NCBI GenBank assembly: GCA_900542125.1
Contig: UQMO01000036.1
Span: forward strand, 1-23,306
From: an uncultured Collinsella sp.
GTDB lineage: Bacteria; Actinomycetota; Coriobacteriia; Coriobacteriales; Coriobacteriaceae
DNA length: 23,306 nucleotides
Reading direction: 5' to 3'
A program made the position numbers and the translations under genes. The notes under the pieces were generated by a model. It did not search any database. It was not told the origin of the DNA and worked only from the letters and a program-made list of their open reading frames with translations. Positions 15,333-23,264 of this stretch are shown here, piece by piece. Position 1 is the first letter of the stretch. Each line of letters opens with the position of its first letter.

Positions 15333-16739
15333 CTATTCCATTTGCGATTTCGCCGCAGCGGCAAGCTGGGCCACATAGTCCTTAAACACGCGGCCGCGCT
15401 CCTCATAGCCCGAGAACTCATCGAACGAAGAGCAGGCAGGAGAAAGTAAGATCACGTCGCCACGGCTCGACAGCGAACGGGCGACGTCCACGGCATCGCG
15501 CAGGTCATCCGCCTGGGCGATATCCACATCGCCGTCGACATCGGCCTCGTCCATAGCGGCGGTGAAACGCTCGCGCGCATCGCCAAAGCAGACGACCGAG
15601 CGTACGTTATCCATAACAACGCGCGCGAAGTCCGTGAGCGGCGTGCCCTTATCGTGGCCGCCGAGCAGCAAGATCACGTCGTCATCGGGAAATGCCGTCA
15701 GTGCCTTCTCGACCGCATCGGTGTTGGTCGCCTTGGAATCGTTGACGTAGCGCACGCCGTCAATCTCGCCACACGGCTCCACGCGGTGCTCGAGCGGCTG
15801 GAACGAGGCAAGACCGCGGCAGACACCATCGACATCGGCACCGACCGCCAAGGCAGCCGTGGCGGCGCACAGGGCATTGATAACATTGTGATGGCCCGAG
15901 ATCTTGAGCTCGGATGTAGCGATGAGCGGGGTCTCGACGCCCTTCAGGCGCACGACCATCTTGCCGTCGCGCACAAAGGCGGCATCCTCGCCCTCAGGCT
16001 CGTCAAAGGCAACCTTGCAGATGCGACGACCCGGCGTGTAGATGTACTCATCGAACTCGTGAATGCCGGCGTCTTCGACGTCGACAACCGCCAGATCGTC
16101 ATCGACCATATTGTCAAACAGTTTGATCTTGGCAAGCGCGTAGTTCTTATGGCTCTTATGCCAGCCCAAGTGGTCGGGAGTGATGTTGAGCAGCACCGCC
16201 ACGCGGGGGTGGAGCTCGGTTGTCGTAGCAATCTGATAGCTCGAGAGCTCAGCCACAAACCACTCGTTGTGGGCTCGGCCGTCAATCTCGTTGACCGGCG
16301 GCTCGCCGATGTTGCCGACAGCAACGCTGGCCTCGCCGGCAGCCTTAAGCAGATAATCAGCCAGCGACGTGGTGGTCGTCTTGCCGTTGGTGCCCGTGAT
16401 GGCAATCCAGTTATCGGGCGACAGGCGATAGGCAAACTCGGGCTCACCCATAATCTGGGCGGCATGCTCGCGCCCGGCCTTAAAGAAGCCCGAGAACTCC
16501 GAGATGCCCGGGCACGTCACGCATACGTCATAGGCGCCCTCGACCTGTTCGGTCCCATAGACAAACGACGCACCAGCAGCCTCGAGCGCACGCGTGGCGT
16601 CATTGGGTTCAGAGGTGCCACCGCCATACACGGTAACGGCACTTACGCGCTCGGGATGTGCCAGCGCCCAGCGGGCGACATCGAGACCGGATTTGCCCTG
16701 ACCCAAAACGAGCAGGCTAAAGACATCAGCAAGAGGCAT
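15333..16739 (-). CDS. murD: UDP-MurNAc-L-alanine--D-glutamate ligase MurD
   Basis: Adds D-Glu to the growing stem peptide, 468 residues. The ATP loop TGTNGKTTTT (115-124) is preceded by the UDP-binding Rossmann domain (LVLGQGKSGLDVA, 10-22). The lysine-bearing and Mg-binding region LNITPDHLGWHKS, then NDSKATNTDA and the C-terminal LSPACSSFDEFSGYEERGRVF are MurD-specific. The ATG at 16739 lies nine bases after mraY; its ribosome binding site is weak, suggesting translational coupling. FtsW follows within 10 bases. Confidence 0.97.
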   Translation of the reverse strand: MPLADVFSLLVLGQGKSGLDVARWALAHPERVSAVTVYGGGTSEPNDATRALEAAGASFVYGTEQVEGAYDVCVTCPGISEFSGFFKAGREHAAQIMGEPEFAYRLSPDNWIAITGTNGKTTTTSLADYLLKAAGEASVAVGNIGEPPVNEIDGRAHNEWFVAELSSYQIATTTELHPRVAVLLNITPDHLGWHKSHKNYALAKIKLFDNMVDDDLAVVDVEDAGIHEFDEYIYTPGRRICKVAFDEPEGEDAAFVRDGKMVVRLKGVETPLIATSELKISGHHNVINALCAATAALAVGADVDGVCRGLASFQPLEHRVEPCGEIDGVRYVNDSKATNTDAVEKALTAFPDDDVILLLGGHDKGTPLTDFARVVMDNVRSVVCFGDARERFTAAMDEADVDGDVDIAQADDLRDAVDVARSLSSRGDVILLSPACSSFDEFSGYEERGRVFKDYVAQLAAAAKSQME

Positions 16740-16748
16740 GAAAGACCA

Positions 16749-17768
16749 CTATCCCAACTGGAAGAACAGGGCAAGGCCAACGGCACCAAAGGCAGCAGCG
16801 ATAATCCAAAAACGGATGACGACCTTGGTCTCGGCCCAGCCCTTCTTTTCGAAATGATGATGGATGGGCGCCATAAGGAAGACGCGCTTGTGCGTAAAGT
16901 GGAAGTAGACAACCTGAATCATGACCGACAGGGTCTCAACGATAAACAGGCCGCCGATGATGAGGGAGACGACCTCGGTGTTGGTCATGATGGACGTGCA
17001 GGCAAACGCGGCGCCTAGGGCAAGCGAGCCGGTATCGCCCATAAAGATGCTCGCCGGATAGCAGTTGAACCACAGAAAGCCCAAGCAGGCACCGGCACAC
17101 GCGGTGCAGAAGATGGACAGGTTCACGTCTCCGTGCAAAAACGCCATGGCAGCCATGGCGAGCATGGCAATCATGGAGGTGCCGCCAGCAAGACCGTCAA
17201 GGCCATCGGTCAGGTTCACGGCATTAGAAAGACCGGCGATCATCAGCCAGCAAAAGACAATGTAGAGCCACGGGAACGAAAGGCCGCAGATGGTGGTCGA
17301 AAGCACGCCAAGGTCAATCGTCAGGCCGCCGGGAAAACGAATCTCGGGGGCGACGCCGCACCAGTTAACGGCAAGTACCGTAAAGGTGACACAGATAATG
17401 GTTAGGCCGATCATCTTGGCATGAGGCGTCAGACCGAGCGAGCGCCCATGCGTAACGGAGGTCAGGTCGTCGATCAGGCCCAGCACGCCTGTCGCCAGCG
17501 TGGCGAGCAGCACGAGCACGAGCTCGGTGGTGAGCTTGCCCATCAGCAGGCAGGTCAGCGAAATCGCGACGAGAATGACAACGCCACCCATGGTGGGCGT
17601 TCCCTGCTTAACCAAATGACGCTTGGGGCCGTCGGCACGAACCTGCTGGCCGATACCCTCGACCTTAAGTAGCTTGATCCACCACGGCATGAGCAGCAGC
17701 GCAATGGCAGCGGCGATGCCAAGCCCCAAAAAAGCCTGATACGTTGGATACGAGGGATTGCCGAACAT
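16749..17768 (-). CDS. mraY: Phospho-MurNAc-pentapeptide transferase MraY
   Basis: Integral membrane enzyme that joins phospho-MurNAc-pentapeptide to undecaprenyl phosphate, making lipid I; 339 residues, about ten helices. Catalytic and Mg-binding signatures are present: D100-D101 in LIDDLTS, NLTDGLDG (185-192), FMGDTGSLALG (242-252, Asp245) and the HHH loop at 303-305 in APIHHHFEKKGW. The substrate loop KRHLVKQGTPTMGG (49-62) is intact. The ATG at 17768 lies three bases after the murF stop. Its place between murF and murD is the standard one. Confidence 0.98.
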   Translation of the reverse strand: MFGNPSYPTYQAFLGLGIAAAIALLLMPWWIKLLKVEGIGQQVRADGPKRHLVKQGTPTMGGVVILVAISLTCLLMGKLTTELVLVLLATLATGVLGLIDDLTSVTHGRSLGLTPHAKMIGLTIICVTFTVLAVNWCGVAPEIRFPGGLTIDLGVLSTTICGLSFPWLYIVFCWLMIAGLSNAVNLTDGLDGLAGGTSMIAMLAMAAMAFLHGDVNLSIFCTACAGACLGFLWFNCYPASIFMGDTGSLALGAAFACTSIMTNTEVVSLIIGGLFIVETLSVMIQVVYFHFTHKRVFLMAPIHHHFEKKGWAETKVVIRFWIIAAAFGAVGLALFFQLG

Positions 17769-17771
17769 GGG

Positions 17772-19196
17772 CTAGCACACACCTTCCACAAAGCGGTCGA
17801 GCTCAACAAAGCGGGAACCCTTGACCAGTACAACATCATGTTTTTCAAGCGCGCCGCCCATGCGGTCGAGCACCTGCTGATAATCGGAGAACACCTGGAT
17901 GCGGTCCTCGTCCATGCCCATCATGCGCGCGGCATCGGCCATAAGCTGGGCCAGCTCACCACCCACGCACGCCAGCATGTCGAGCTTCTTGGCGGCGGCA
18001 TAGGCGCCCACGAGCTCATGCATGCGAGGAGCCTCATCGCCCATCTCGCCCATCTCGCCCAGGATCGCCATGCGAGACCCCGTGCACGAAAGCGAGCACA
18101 GCAGATCGAGACCAGCAGCCATGGATTCGGCGCTGGCGTTATAGGAATCGTCGATGACGCGGGCACCGCTCTTGGCGCGCTTGATCTCCTGGCGGTGCCC
18201 GGTGATCGTGAGGCCCCTAAAGGCAGCATCGATCTGCTCGGGCGTCACGCCCAGGCGATAGGCAACTGCGGCGGCCTTAACGGCATTTGGGACGGACTGC
18301 ACGCCGGGGATGGCAAGCATGGTATCGGTCGTCTCACCCTGGCCAAAATCGAGCGTAAAGACCGGACGGCCCTCGTCATCAACACGAATGTCGCGGGCAC
18401 GGACCTCATCATCGTCCGAGACGCCGGCCAGCATCACATCGATACCAGCAGGCTGGGCGAACGTATCGCGAATGAACGGCGTAAAGTCGTCCTCACCGCC
18501 CAAAACCAGCAGCGGCAAGAAGTCGCCGGCGGCGCACATACCCTGGACAATCTCGGCCTTAGCGCGGGCGATGTTCTCGCGGCTGCCCAAAATGCCGATG
18601 TGAGAGGTACCAATCTTGCTCACGATGGCAAGGTTGGGATTGGCGGACTGGGACAGGCGCTCAATCTCGTGGAAATGGTTCATGCCCATCTCGAGCACCA
18701 GGACCTCGGTATCGGCCGGAGCGGAAAGCACCGTGAGCGGCATGCCGATCAGGTTATTGAAATTGCCCTTGGTGGCCCAGACACGATAGCGCTTGGCGAG
18801 CACGGCGGCGAGCACGTCCTTGGTCGTCGTCTTGCCGATGGAACCGGTAATACCAACGACCAGGCAGCCAAGCTCCAGACGGTACGCGTGCGCCAAACGC
18901 AGCAGAAAGTCCTCGGGATCATCGGTCAGCAAGATGGCACAGCCCTTGTCCTGCGCCAGCGAGACCAGCTCGGCCTCGGGCTCACGCGTCATCACGACGG
19001 CGCCGGCACCCGACTGGACGGCACGGGAAGCAAAATCATTGCCGTCGACGTTTTCACCGGGAAAGGCGACGAAAATCGTCCCTTCCTCGACCTGACGCGA
19101 GTCGATAACGCACCCGCGGCATACCCGATCGGCTTCTCCCGTCACGGTTCGGGCCCCTGTTGCGGCCGCGAGGTTGTTGACGGCGATCTCTATCAT
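17772..19196 (-). CDS. murF: UDP-MurNAc-tripeptide--D-Ala-D-Ala ligase MurF
   Basis: Adds D-Ala-D-Ala to UDP-MurNAc-tripeptide, the last cytoplasmic ligase step; 474 residues. The ATP loop GITGSIGKTTT (115-125) and KGNFNN (143-148), EMGMNHFHEI and DDSYNASAESMAAGL are MurF features. Distinction from MurE rests on GNFNNLIGMPLT and the DSYNA motif. The ATG at 19196 has GGGGAG five bases upstream. Upstream lies a 126-base gap in the place where murE normally sits. mraY follows after three bases. MurE must be encoded outside this window. Confidence 0.97.
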   Translation of the reverse strand: MIEIAVNNLAAATGARTVTGEADRVCRGCVIDSRQVEEGTIFVAFPGENVDGNDFASRAVQSGAGAVVMTREPEAELVSLAQDKGCAILLTDDPEDFLLRLAHAYRLELGCLVVGITGSIGKTTTKDVLAAVLAKRYRVWATKGNFNNLIGMPLTVLSAPADTEVLVLEMGMNHFHEIERLSQSANPNLAIVSKIGTSHIGILGSRENIARAKAEIVQGMCAAGDFLPLLVLGGEDDFTPFIRDTFAQPAGIDVMLAGVSDDDEVRARDIRVDDEGRPVFTLDFGQGETTDTMLAIPGVQSVPNAVKAAAVAYRLGVTPEQIDAAFRGLTITGHRQEIKRAKSGARVIDDSYNASAESMAAGLDLLCSLSCTGSRMAILGEMGEMGDEAPRMHELVGAYAAAKKLDMLACVGGELAQLMADAARMMGMDEDRIQVFSDYQQVLDRMGGALEKHDVVLVKGSRFVELDRFVEGVC

Positions 19197-19322
19197 TGCA
19201 GCTCCCCTGTAAACCTAATAATGCTATCGGCGTATTGTATCCCAGCGCCGCACATGCGTGGTGCAGGGCATGTGAACACCCTCATATGGGACAACAAACC
19301 ACGCCCCAAAGATTGTAACCCC
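19197..19322 (-). promoter_or_regulatory. ftsI-murF gap with inverted repeat and candidate promoter, site of missing murE
   Basis: A 126-base spacer in an otherwise tight operon. It holds a perfect 7-base inverted repeat CACATGC/GCATGTG (19251-19257 and 19268-19274) with a 10-base loop, and on the minus strand TACAAT (19239-19234), a good -10. The matching -35 position lies inside the inverted repeat and does not resemble TTGACA. An internal promoter for murF-mraY-murD and beyond is possible. No remnant of murE is visible. Confidence 0.35.
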
Positions 19323-21188
19323 CTACTTCGTGTGCGGGATACCCAGCACGTCGAGCGCGTTGGCCATAATGGACTGGAACGGCACCGCAGCGGCATCTGA
19401 GTCGCTCGGCGTTCCGTCGAGCGTGATATAGCACAGCACCTTGGGCGATTGTGCCGGCGCAAAGCCCATAAAGGACGACATGTAGTTCTCCTTGAGGTAG
19501 CCGCCGTTCTCGTCGGCTCGTTCGGCCGTACCGGTCTTACCCGCCACGTCATAGCCGTCAACCGCGCCGCCAACGCCCGTTCCCTCGGACACGACCGTCT
19601 GCATGCACGATGTCACCTGGGATGCGGCGTCCTCAGAAATCGCGCGTTCGCCTTCGCCCCAGTCCTTCTCGTCGCCTTTGCTGGACTTATAGAAGTGCGG
19701 GGTCATCATCACGCCGCCGTTGGCGATGCCGCCCACGGCACGTGCGATCTCAATCGGCGAGACGGACAGCGCCTGTCCAAAGCTCATCGATCCCAGCGTG
19801 GCGCCGTCATACTGGTCACGCTCCTTGACGATGCCCAGGCTCTCGCCCGGAAAATCGACACCGGAGCTGTGACCGATGCCCCACTTGTCCACATAGGCGG
19901 CAAAGTCGTCGGCACCGATCTTGCGCCCCACCAGGACAAAGCCCACATTGGACGAACGGCGCATCATCTCGCGCACATCCATGGTCATGCCATAGTCGCG
20001 CTTATCGGCATCGGTAACGGTATCGTCGCCCACCTTGATGCTCGCCGGCACCTCAAACGACGTACTCGATCGTACGACGCCCAAGTCGAAGCCGGCGCCC
20101 GCCACGAGCGTCTTAAAGACCGAGCCGGGCTCGTAGGCGTCAGTGACCAGGCGCAGGTTCATATCCTCGGTCTTGGCGTTCTCCAGATCGGTCTGGTCGT
20201 AGGTCGGGTACGAGCAGGCTGCGAGAATTTCACCGGTCGTGGGGTCGGTGACCAAAGCCGAGCCGTTCTTGGCCTTTGTCTTCTCGACAGCCTCTGCCAG
20301 AGCATCCTCAGCCGCACGCTGGATATTGACGTCGAGCGTCGTCACGATATCAACGCCGTCGACCGCGGCCACCTTTTTATAGGCACCGCCCGCGATATAG
20401 CTGCCGTCCCTCGCGCGCTCGCGCACGAGAGAACCGTTCGTGCCGGTCAGAAGCTTGTTGTATTGCTTTTCGAGACCCGTCAAGCCGTCGTTGTCCACAT
20501 TCACTACACCCAGCACCTGCGATGCCAGATTGCCGTATGGATATACGCGCTTCATGGCCTGCTCAAAAAGCACGCCGGGCAGGTTCTTCTTCTCCAGCAC
20601 CGCAGCATCGTCTTCGTCCACTTGGCGCTTGATATACACCCAGGTGCCATCGGACTCGACGAGCTTGCGGCAGGTCTTTTTATCGATTCCAGTTGCCTTG
20701 ACCAGCGCCGACACCGTCTTGTCAACATCCTCGACAAGCTGCGGGTTCACGGCGATGTTGCGACATTCGACCGACGACGCCAGCACGTTACCGTTGCGGT
20801 CGTAGATGGTGCCGCGTTTGGCATAGAGGGTCTGCGCAAGCAGGCGGCGCGCATCGGCACGCTCGCGCAGTTTATCGGCTTCGACAATTTGATAGTCGGC
20901 AAGGCGAAAGACGCCCAAGCCCAAGCCAAGCCCAATGAATCCCATGACGGCTTTGCGGCGAGGCAGAGGCGCGCCTGTGAGCCATTCGGTCGACGAACTC
21001 TTGCACGACCTGGTGTTATGCACTTGAGGGCCGCCCGAGCCGCGAAGTCGCGACGCCGGGTCGTTGCCACGGGACTGCCCGGCGTTGTAAGATTGCCGAC
21101 CCGTTCCTTGATAACCAGAACGTCCCCGCGACGAGGGACGTCCAGAACCGCGGCCCCCATCGGAACCGCGGCGATAGTCATTTGTCAT
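19323..21188 (-). CDS. ftsI: Septal transpeptidase FtsI (class B penicillin-binding protein)
   Basis: D,D-transpeptidase that crosslinks septal peptidoglycan with FtsW, 621 residues. The basic, Gly/Arg/Ser-rich cytoplasmic tail (1-79) is followed by one membrane helix (about 80-98), a dimerisation/pedestal domain (about 110-270) and the penicillin-binding domain. Active-site motifs are S356-V-F-K359, S412-S-N414 and K551-T-G553. There are no PASTA repeats at the C-terminus, so it resembles FtsI/PBP3 more than SpoVD or PBP2x. The ATG at 21188 lies 17 bases after ftsL; the ribosome binding site is weak. It should be the beta-lactam target for division. Confidence 0.97.
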   Translation of the reverse strand: MTNDYRRGSDGGRGSGRPSSRGRSGYQGTGRQSYNAGQSRGNDPASRLRGSGGPQVHNTRSCKSSSTEWLTGAPLPRRKAVMGFIGLGLGLGVFRLADYQIVEADKLRERADARRLLAQTLYAKRGTIYDRNGNVLASSVECRNIAVNPQLVEDVDKTVSALVKATGIDKKTCRKLVESDGTWVYIKRQVDEDDAAVLEKKNLPGVLFEQAMKRVYPYGNLASQVLGVVNVDNDGLTGLEKQYNKLLTGTNGSLVRERARDGSYIAGGAYKKVAAVDGVDIVTTLDVNIQRAAEDALAEAVEKTKAKNGSALVTDPTTGEILAACSYPTYDQTDLENAKTEDMNLRLVTDAYEPGSVFKTLVAGAGFDLGVVRSSTSFEVPASIKVGDDTVTDADKRDYGMTMDVREMMRRSSNVGFVLVGRKIGADDFAAYVDKWGIGHSSGVDFPGESLGIVKERDQYDGATLGSMSFGQALSVSPIEIARAVGGIANGGVMMTPHFYKSSKGDEKDWGEGERAISEDAASQVTSCMQTVVSEGTGVGGAVDGYDVAGKTGTAERADENGGYLKENYMSSFMGFAPAQSPKVLCYITLDGTPSDSDAAAVPFQSIMANALDVLGIPHTK

Positions 21189-21205
21189 ACTCAGCTACCG
21201 TCTTG

Positions 21206-21676
21206 CTACTGAGCGGTCGCGGTCGCGTTGGCGCCCGCGGCTGCATCCTGCGAAAAGTCAAGTGTAACGCTCTCGCTGGGCTCCACCATGCCATAAGCGC
21301 CCGCAAGGTCGCGAATGCGCGTGTCGGCGCCATAGACCGAATGCATGACCTCCAGGTCGGAGCTCTCATCGGTCGCCTTTTCGAGCGTGTTGGTAAGCTC
21401 GGCGTTGCTGTTGAGCACCTGGGCCGTAACGCCGGCGAGCGCCACGCGGGCGACGCCAATCGTCATGAAGATAGCCGCAATGATGCAAAACGTTTTAAGA
21501 ACGCTCATGAAAACCGGGCTTACCGCCTGGTTTGCCTGACGGCCCGCGCCCGTGTAGACATCAAAGCGCGGCGTGCGCTGCTCACGGGGAGCAACGGGGG
21601 CCTGCGGCGTCTCACGATAGGCGGGCATGGCGTTCATATCATAGGCGAGTGCTGCGCTTGAAGTGTTGTAGCCCAT
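21206..21676 (-). CDS. ftsL: FtsL-like bitopic divisome protein
   Basis: A 156-residue bitopic protein in the ftsL place between rsmH and ftsI. The cytoplasmic tail is about 1-52, the membrane helix about 53-81 (SVLKTFCIIAAIFMTIGVARVAL) and the outside part starts with a short heptad coil (TAQVLNSNAELTNTLEKATDESSDLEVMHS). FtsL sequences are poorly conserved, so the call rests on position, topology and the coil. FtsL activates the FtsW-FtsI pair with FtsQ and FtsB/DivIC. The ATG at 21676 has GGAGG nine bases upstream. The C-terminus is Ala/Thr-rich. Confidence 0.8.
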   Translation of the reverse strand: MGYNTSSAALAYDMNAMPAYRETPQAPVAPREQRTPRFDVYTGAGRQANQAVSPVFMSVLKTFCIIAAIFMTIGVARVALAGVTAQVLNSNAELTNTLEKATDESSDLEVMHSVYGADTRIRDLAGAYGMVEPSESVTLDFSQDAAAGANATATAQ

Positions 21677-21766
21677 GATATGCCGCCTCCCATCCCGAGT
21701 ACGTTGGTAGTGTGTTTAAGCTTCGTTTATGGTGCGAGCGGGAGGTCCAATATCGCGCGGTCGCGC

Positions 21767-22732
21767 CTACAGACGCTGCGCCACGCGGATTTTGGCTGAT
21801 CTCGCCCGAGGGTTGCGCTCAACCTCATCAGGCTGGGCAACCAAGGGTTTGCGAGTGATGACCTTGAGTATCGGCACGTTGCCGCACACGCACACCGGAA
21901 TCTCCGGCGGACACGTGCACCCCTGGCTCATCTCCTTAAAGTGGTTCTTTACGATACGGTCCTCGAGCGAGTGATACGAGATGACGCAAATACGCCCGCC
22001 CGGGTTGAGCCACCTGGTGGCGGCATCAAGCCCTCTCTCGAGCACATCGAGCTCGTGATTGACCTCGATGCGAATGGCCTGGAAACTTTTCTTGGCCGGG
22101 TGTCCGCCATGCCGACGAGCGGCAGCCGGGATACCCGCCTTGATGATCTCGACAAATTGGCCGGTGGTTTCGATCGGTTCTTGCTCGCGGCGGCGCACGA
22201 TCTCGCGCGCGATCTGCGAGGCGAACTTCTCTTCGCCGTAGACGCGTAGAATCCGGGCGAGGTCGTGTTCGTTGTAGGTGTTGATGACCTCAGCTGCGTT
22301 TAAGGTGTTATTACCCGGATCCATCCGCATGTCCAATGGGGCATCCTCGTTGTACGAAAAGCCCCTGCCAGGGATATCGAGTTGCGGCGACGAAACGCCC
22401 AAGTCGAACAGGAAGCCATCGACCCCGGGCACCTCGGCCGAGCAAAGCAGCTCGTCCAAGTCGCCGAAGTTGCCCTTCAGCAGCTGGTGCGGGACGCCGG
22501 GAACCTCGCGGTCCAGACGGGCGCCAGCGGCCTCGAGGGCCATGTCGTCCTGATCGACGCCGAGCAAAAGGCCGGTCTCCCCCACCTGCGCGGCCATCTT
22601 TACCGAATGGCCGGCACCGCCAAGGGTGCAGTCGCAGACGACGGAGCCGCTCTTTAGCTGCAGCGACTCAAGCACTTCGCCGAGCATGACAGGTTCATGC
22701 CGATATTCTTGTGTCAAGATCCCACGCTCCAT
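21767..22732 (-). CDS. rsmH: 16S rRNA m4C1402 methyltransferase RsmH (MraW)
   Basis: SAM-dependent methyltransferase that modifies C1402 in the 16S rRNA decoding centre, 321 residues from the ATG at 22732. The SAM loop is DCTLGGAGHS (34-43), followed by LLGVDQDDMAL and the substrate region APLDMRMDP. The Cys pairs CTCPP and CVCG close to the C-terminus and the ending NPRARSAKIR are RsmH hallmarks. The start is uncertain: the ATG lacks a good ribosome binding site, while a TTG at 22717 (giving MTQEYRHEPV) has GGAG nine bases upstream. mraZ ends 20 bases earlier. A 90-base spacer follows before ftsL. Confidence 0.96.
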   Translation of the reverse strand: MERGILTQEYRHEPVMLGEVLESLQLKSGSVVCDCTLGGAGHSVKMAAQVGETGLLLGVDQDDMALEAAGARLDREVPGVPHQLLKGNFGDLDELLCSAEVPGVDGFLFDLGVSSPQLDIPGRGFSYNEDAPLDMRMDPGNNTLNAAEVINTYNEHDLARILRVYGEEKFASQIAREIVRRREQEPIETTGQFVEIIKAGIPAAARRHGGHPAKKSFQAIRIEVNHELDVLERGLDAATRWLNPGGRICVISYHSLEDRIVKNHFKEMSQGCTCPPEIPVCVCGNVPILKVITRKPLVAQPDEVERNPRARSAKIRVAQRL

Positions 22733-22752
22733 CCGTTACTCGTGCCTTGCCC

Positions 22753-23187
22753 TTACGAGAAGAAGAGGTCCAGCAGGGCCTCGTCGTCATCGTCCTCATC
22801 GGCCGTAGCGCGGTCCCAAACCTCAAGGTGGTCGTAGTTGCCCACAACCGTGACCTCGCGGTCGAGGTTCGCCTGCTTGCGGAGAGACTCAGAAAGACCG
22901 ATACGACCCGCACTGTCCACATCCATCGACGTGGTGCGCTTGTTGATCGCCCTCATGAGCTTCTGGTCGTTGATGTCACGCGGGTTAAAACCCTCGTGGC
23001 CCTCACGACCCGCGAAGAGTCCTTCGACCCACTTATCGAAGGCCTCGGCAGAGAACACGTACAGAGCATCGACATCCAGGGCTTTAAACACGCGAACGTG
23101 CTCTCCAAGCTCCTCGCGAAGGGGTGCAGGCAGGGATAGACGACCTTTTGCATCGAGATTGCGCTCGTATGCACCCGTCATTCCCAT
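22753..23187 (-). CDS. mraZ: MraZ transcriptional regulator of the dcw operon
   Basis: AbrB-like DNA-binding protein at the head of dcw clusters, 144 residues; in E. coli it binds repeats upstream of its own gene and represses the operon. Both MraZ half-domains are present: NLDAKGRLSLPAPLRE (10-25) and DSAGRIGLSESLRKQANL (91-108). The tail is acidic (ADEDDDDEALLDLFF), longer than in E. coli. The ATG at 23187 has GGGGAGGG upstream; ATG 23181 is also possible. Its promoter region is cut by the contig end 77 bases upstream, so no full MraZ operator can be read. Confidence 0.96.
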   Translation of the reverse strand: MGMTGAYERNLDAKGRLSLPAPLREELGEHVRVFKALDVDALYVFSAEAFDKWVEGLFAGREGHEGFNPRDINDQKLMRAINKRTTSMDVDSAGRIGLSESLRKQANLDREVTVVGNYDHLEVWDRATADEDDDDEALLDLFFS

Positions 23188-23223
23188 GTGCGCCCTCCCC
23201 TCGGTTACTCAGATGGCACGTAC

Positions 23224-23240
23224 GCGGGGAACCACCCCGC
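23224..23240 (-). promoter_or_regulatory. Hairpin in the mraZ leader
   Basis: Perfect 6-base-pair stem GCGGGG/CCCCGC with five-base loop, 37 bases upstream of the mraZ start codon. There is no U-tract. It could be a leader structure or overlap a MraZ operator, as it contains the GGGGTGG type of G-run on the minus strand. The function is unknown. Confidence 0.3.
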
Positions 23241-23255
23241 CTGTCGACGTCATCA

Positions 23256-23261
23256 ATAATA
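23256..23261 (-). promoter_or_regulatory. Candidate -10 element for the dcw operon
   Basis: Minus-strand TATTAT at 23261-23256, one base different from TATAAT, 68 bases before mraZ. The -35 region would lie beyond the genomic end at 23264 and is lost to the adapter, so it cannot be tested here. Confidence 0.35.
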
Positions 23262-23264
23262 TGG

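Noticed and set aside
17838..19400. 520-codon plus-strand frame opposite murF
   Set aside because: Antisense shadow with no recognisable motif and no promoter.
19449..21212. 587-codon open frame on the plus strand opposite ftsI and ftsL
   Set aside because: It is exactly antisense to well-conserved genes, has Arg/His-rich composition with no domain, and no ribosome binding site. GC-rich codon use leaves such frames open by chance.
21677..21766. Possible small gene or terminator in the 90-base rsmH-ftsL spacer
   Set aside because: Only a short GC-rich repeat after the rsmH stop and the ftsL ribosome binding site are seen; no U-tract and no convincing frame.
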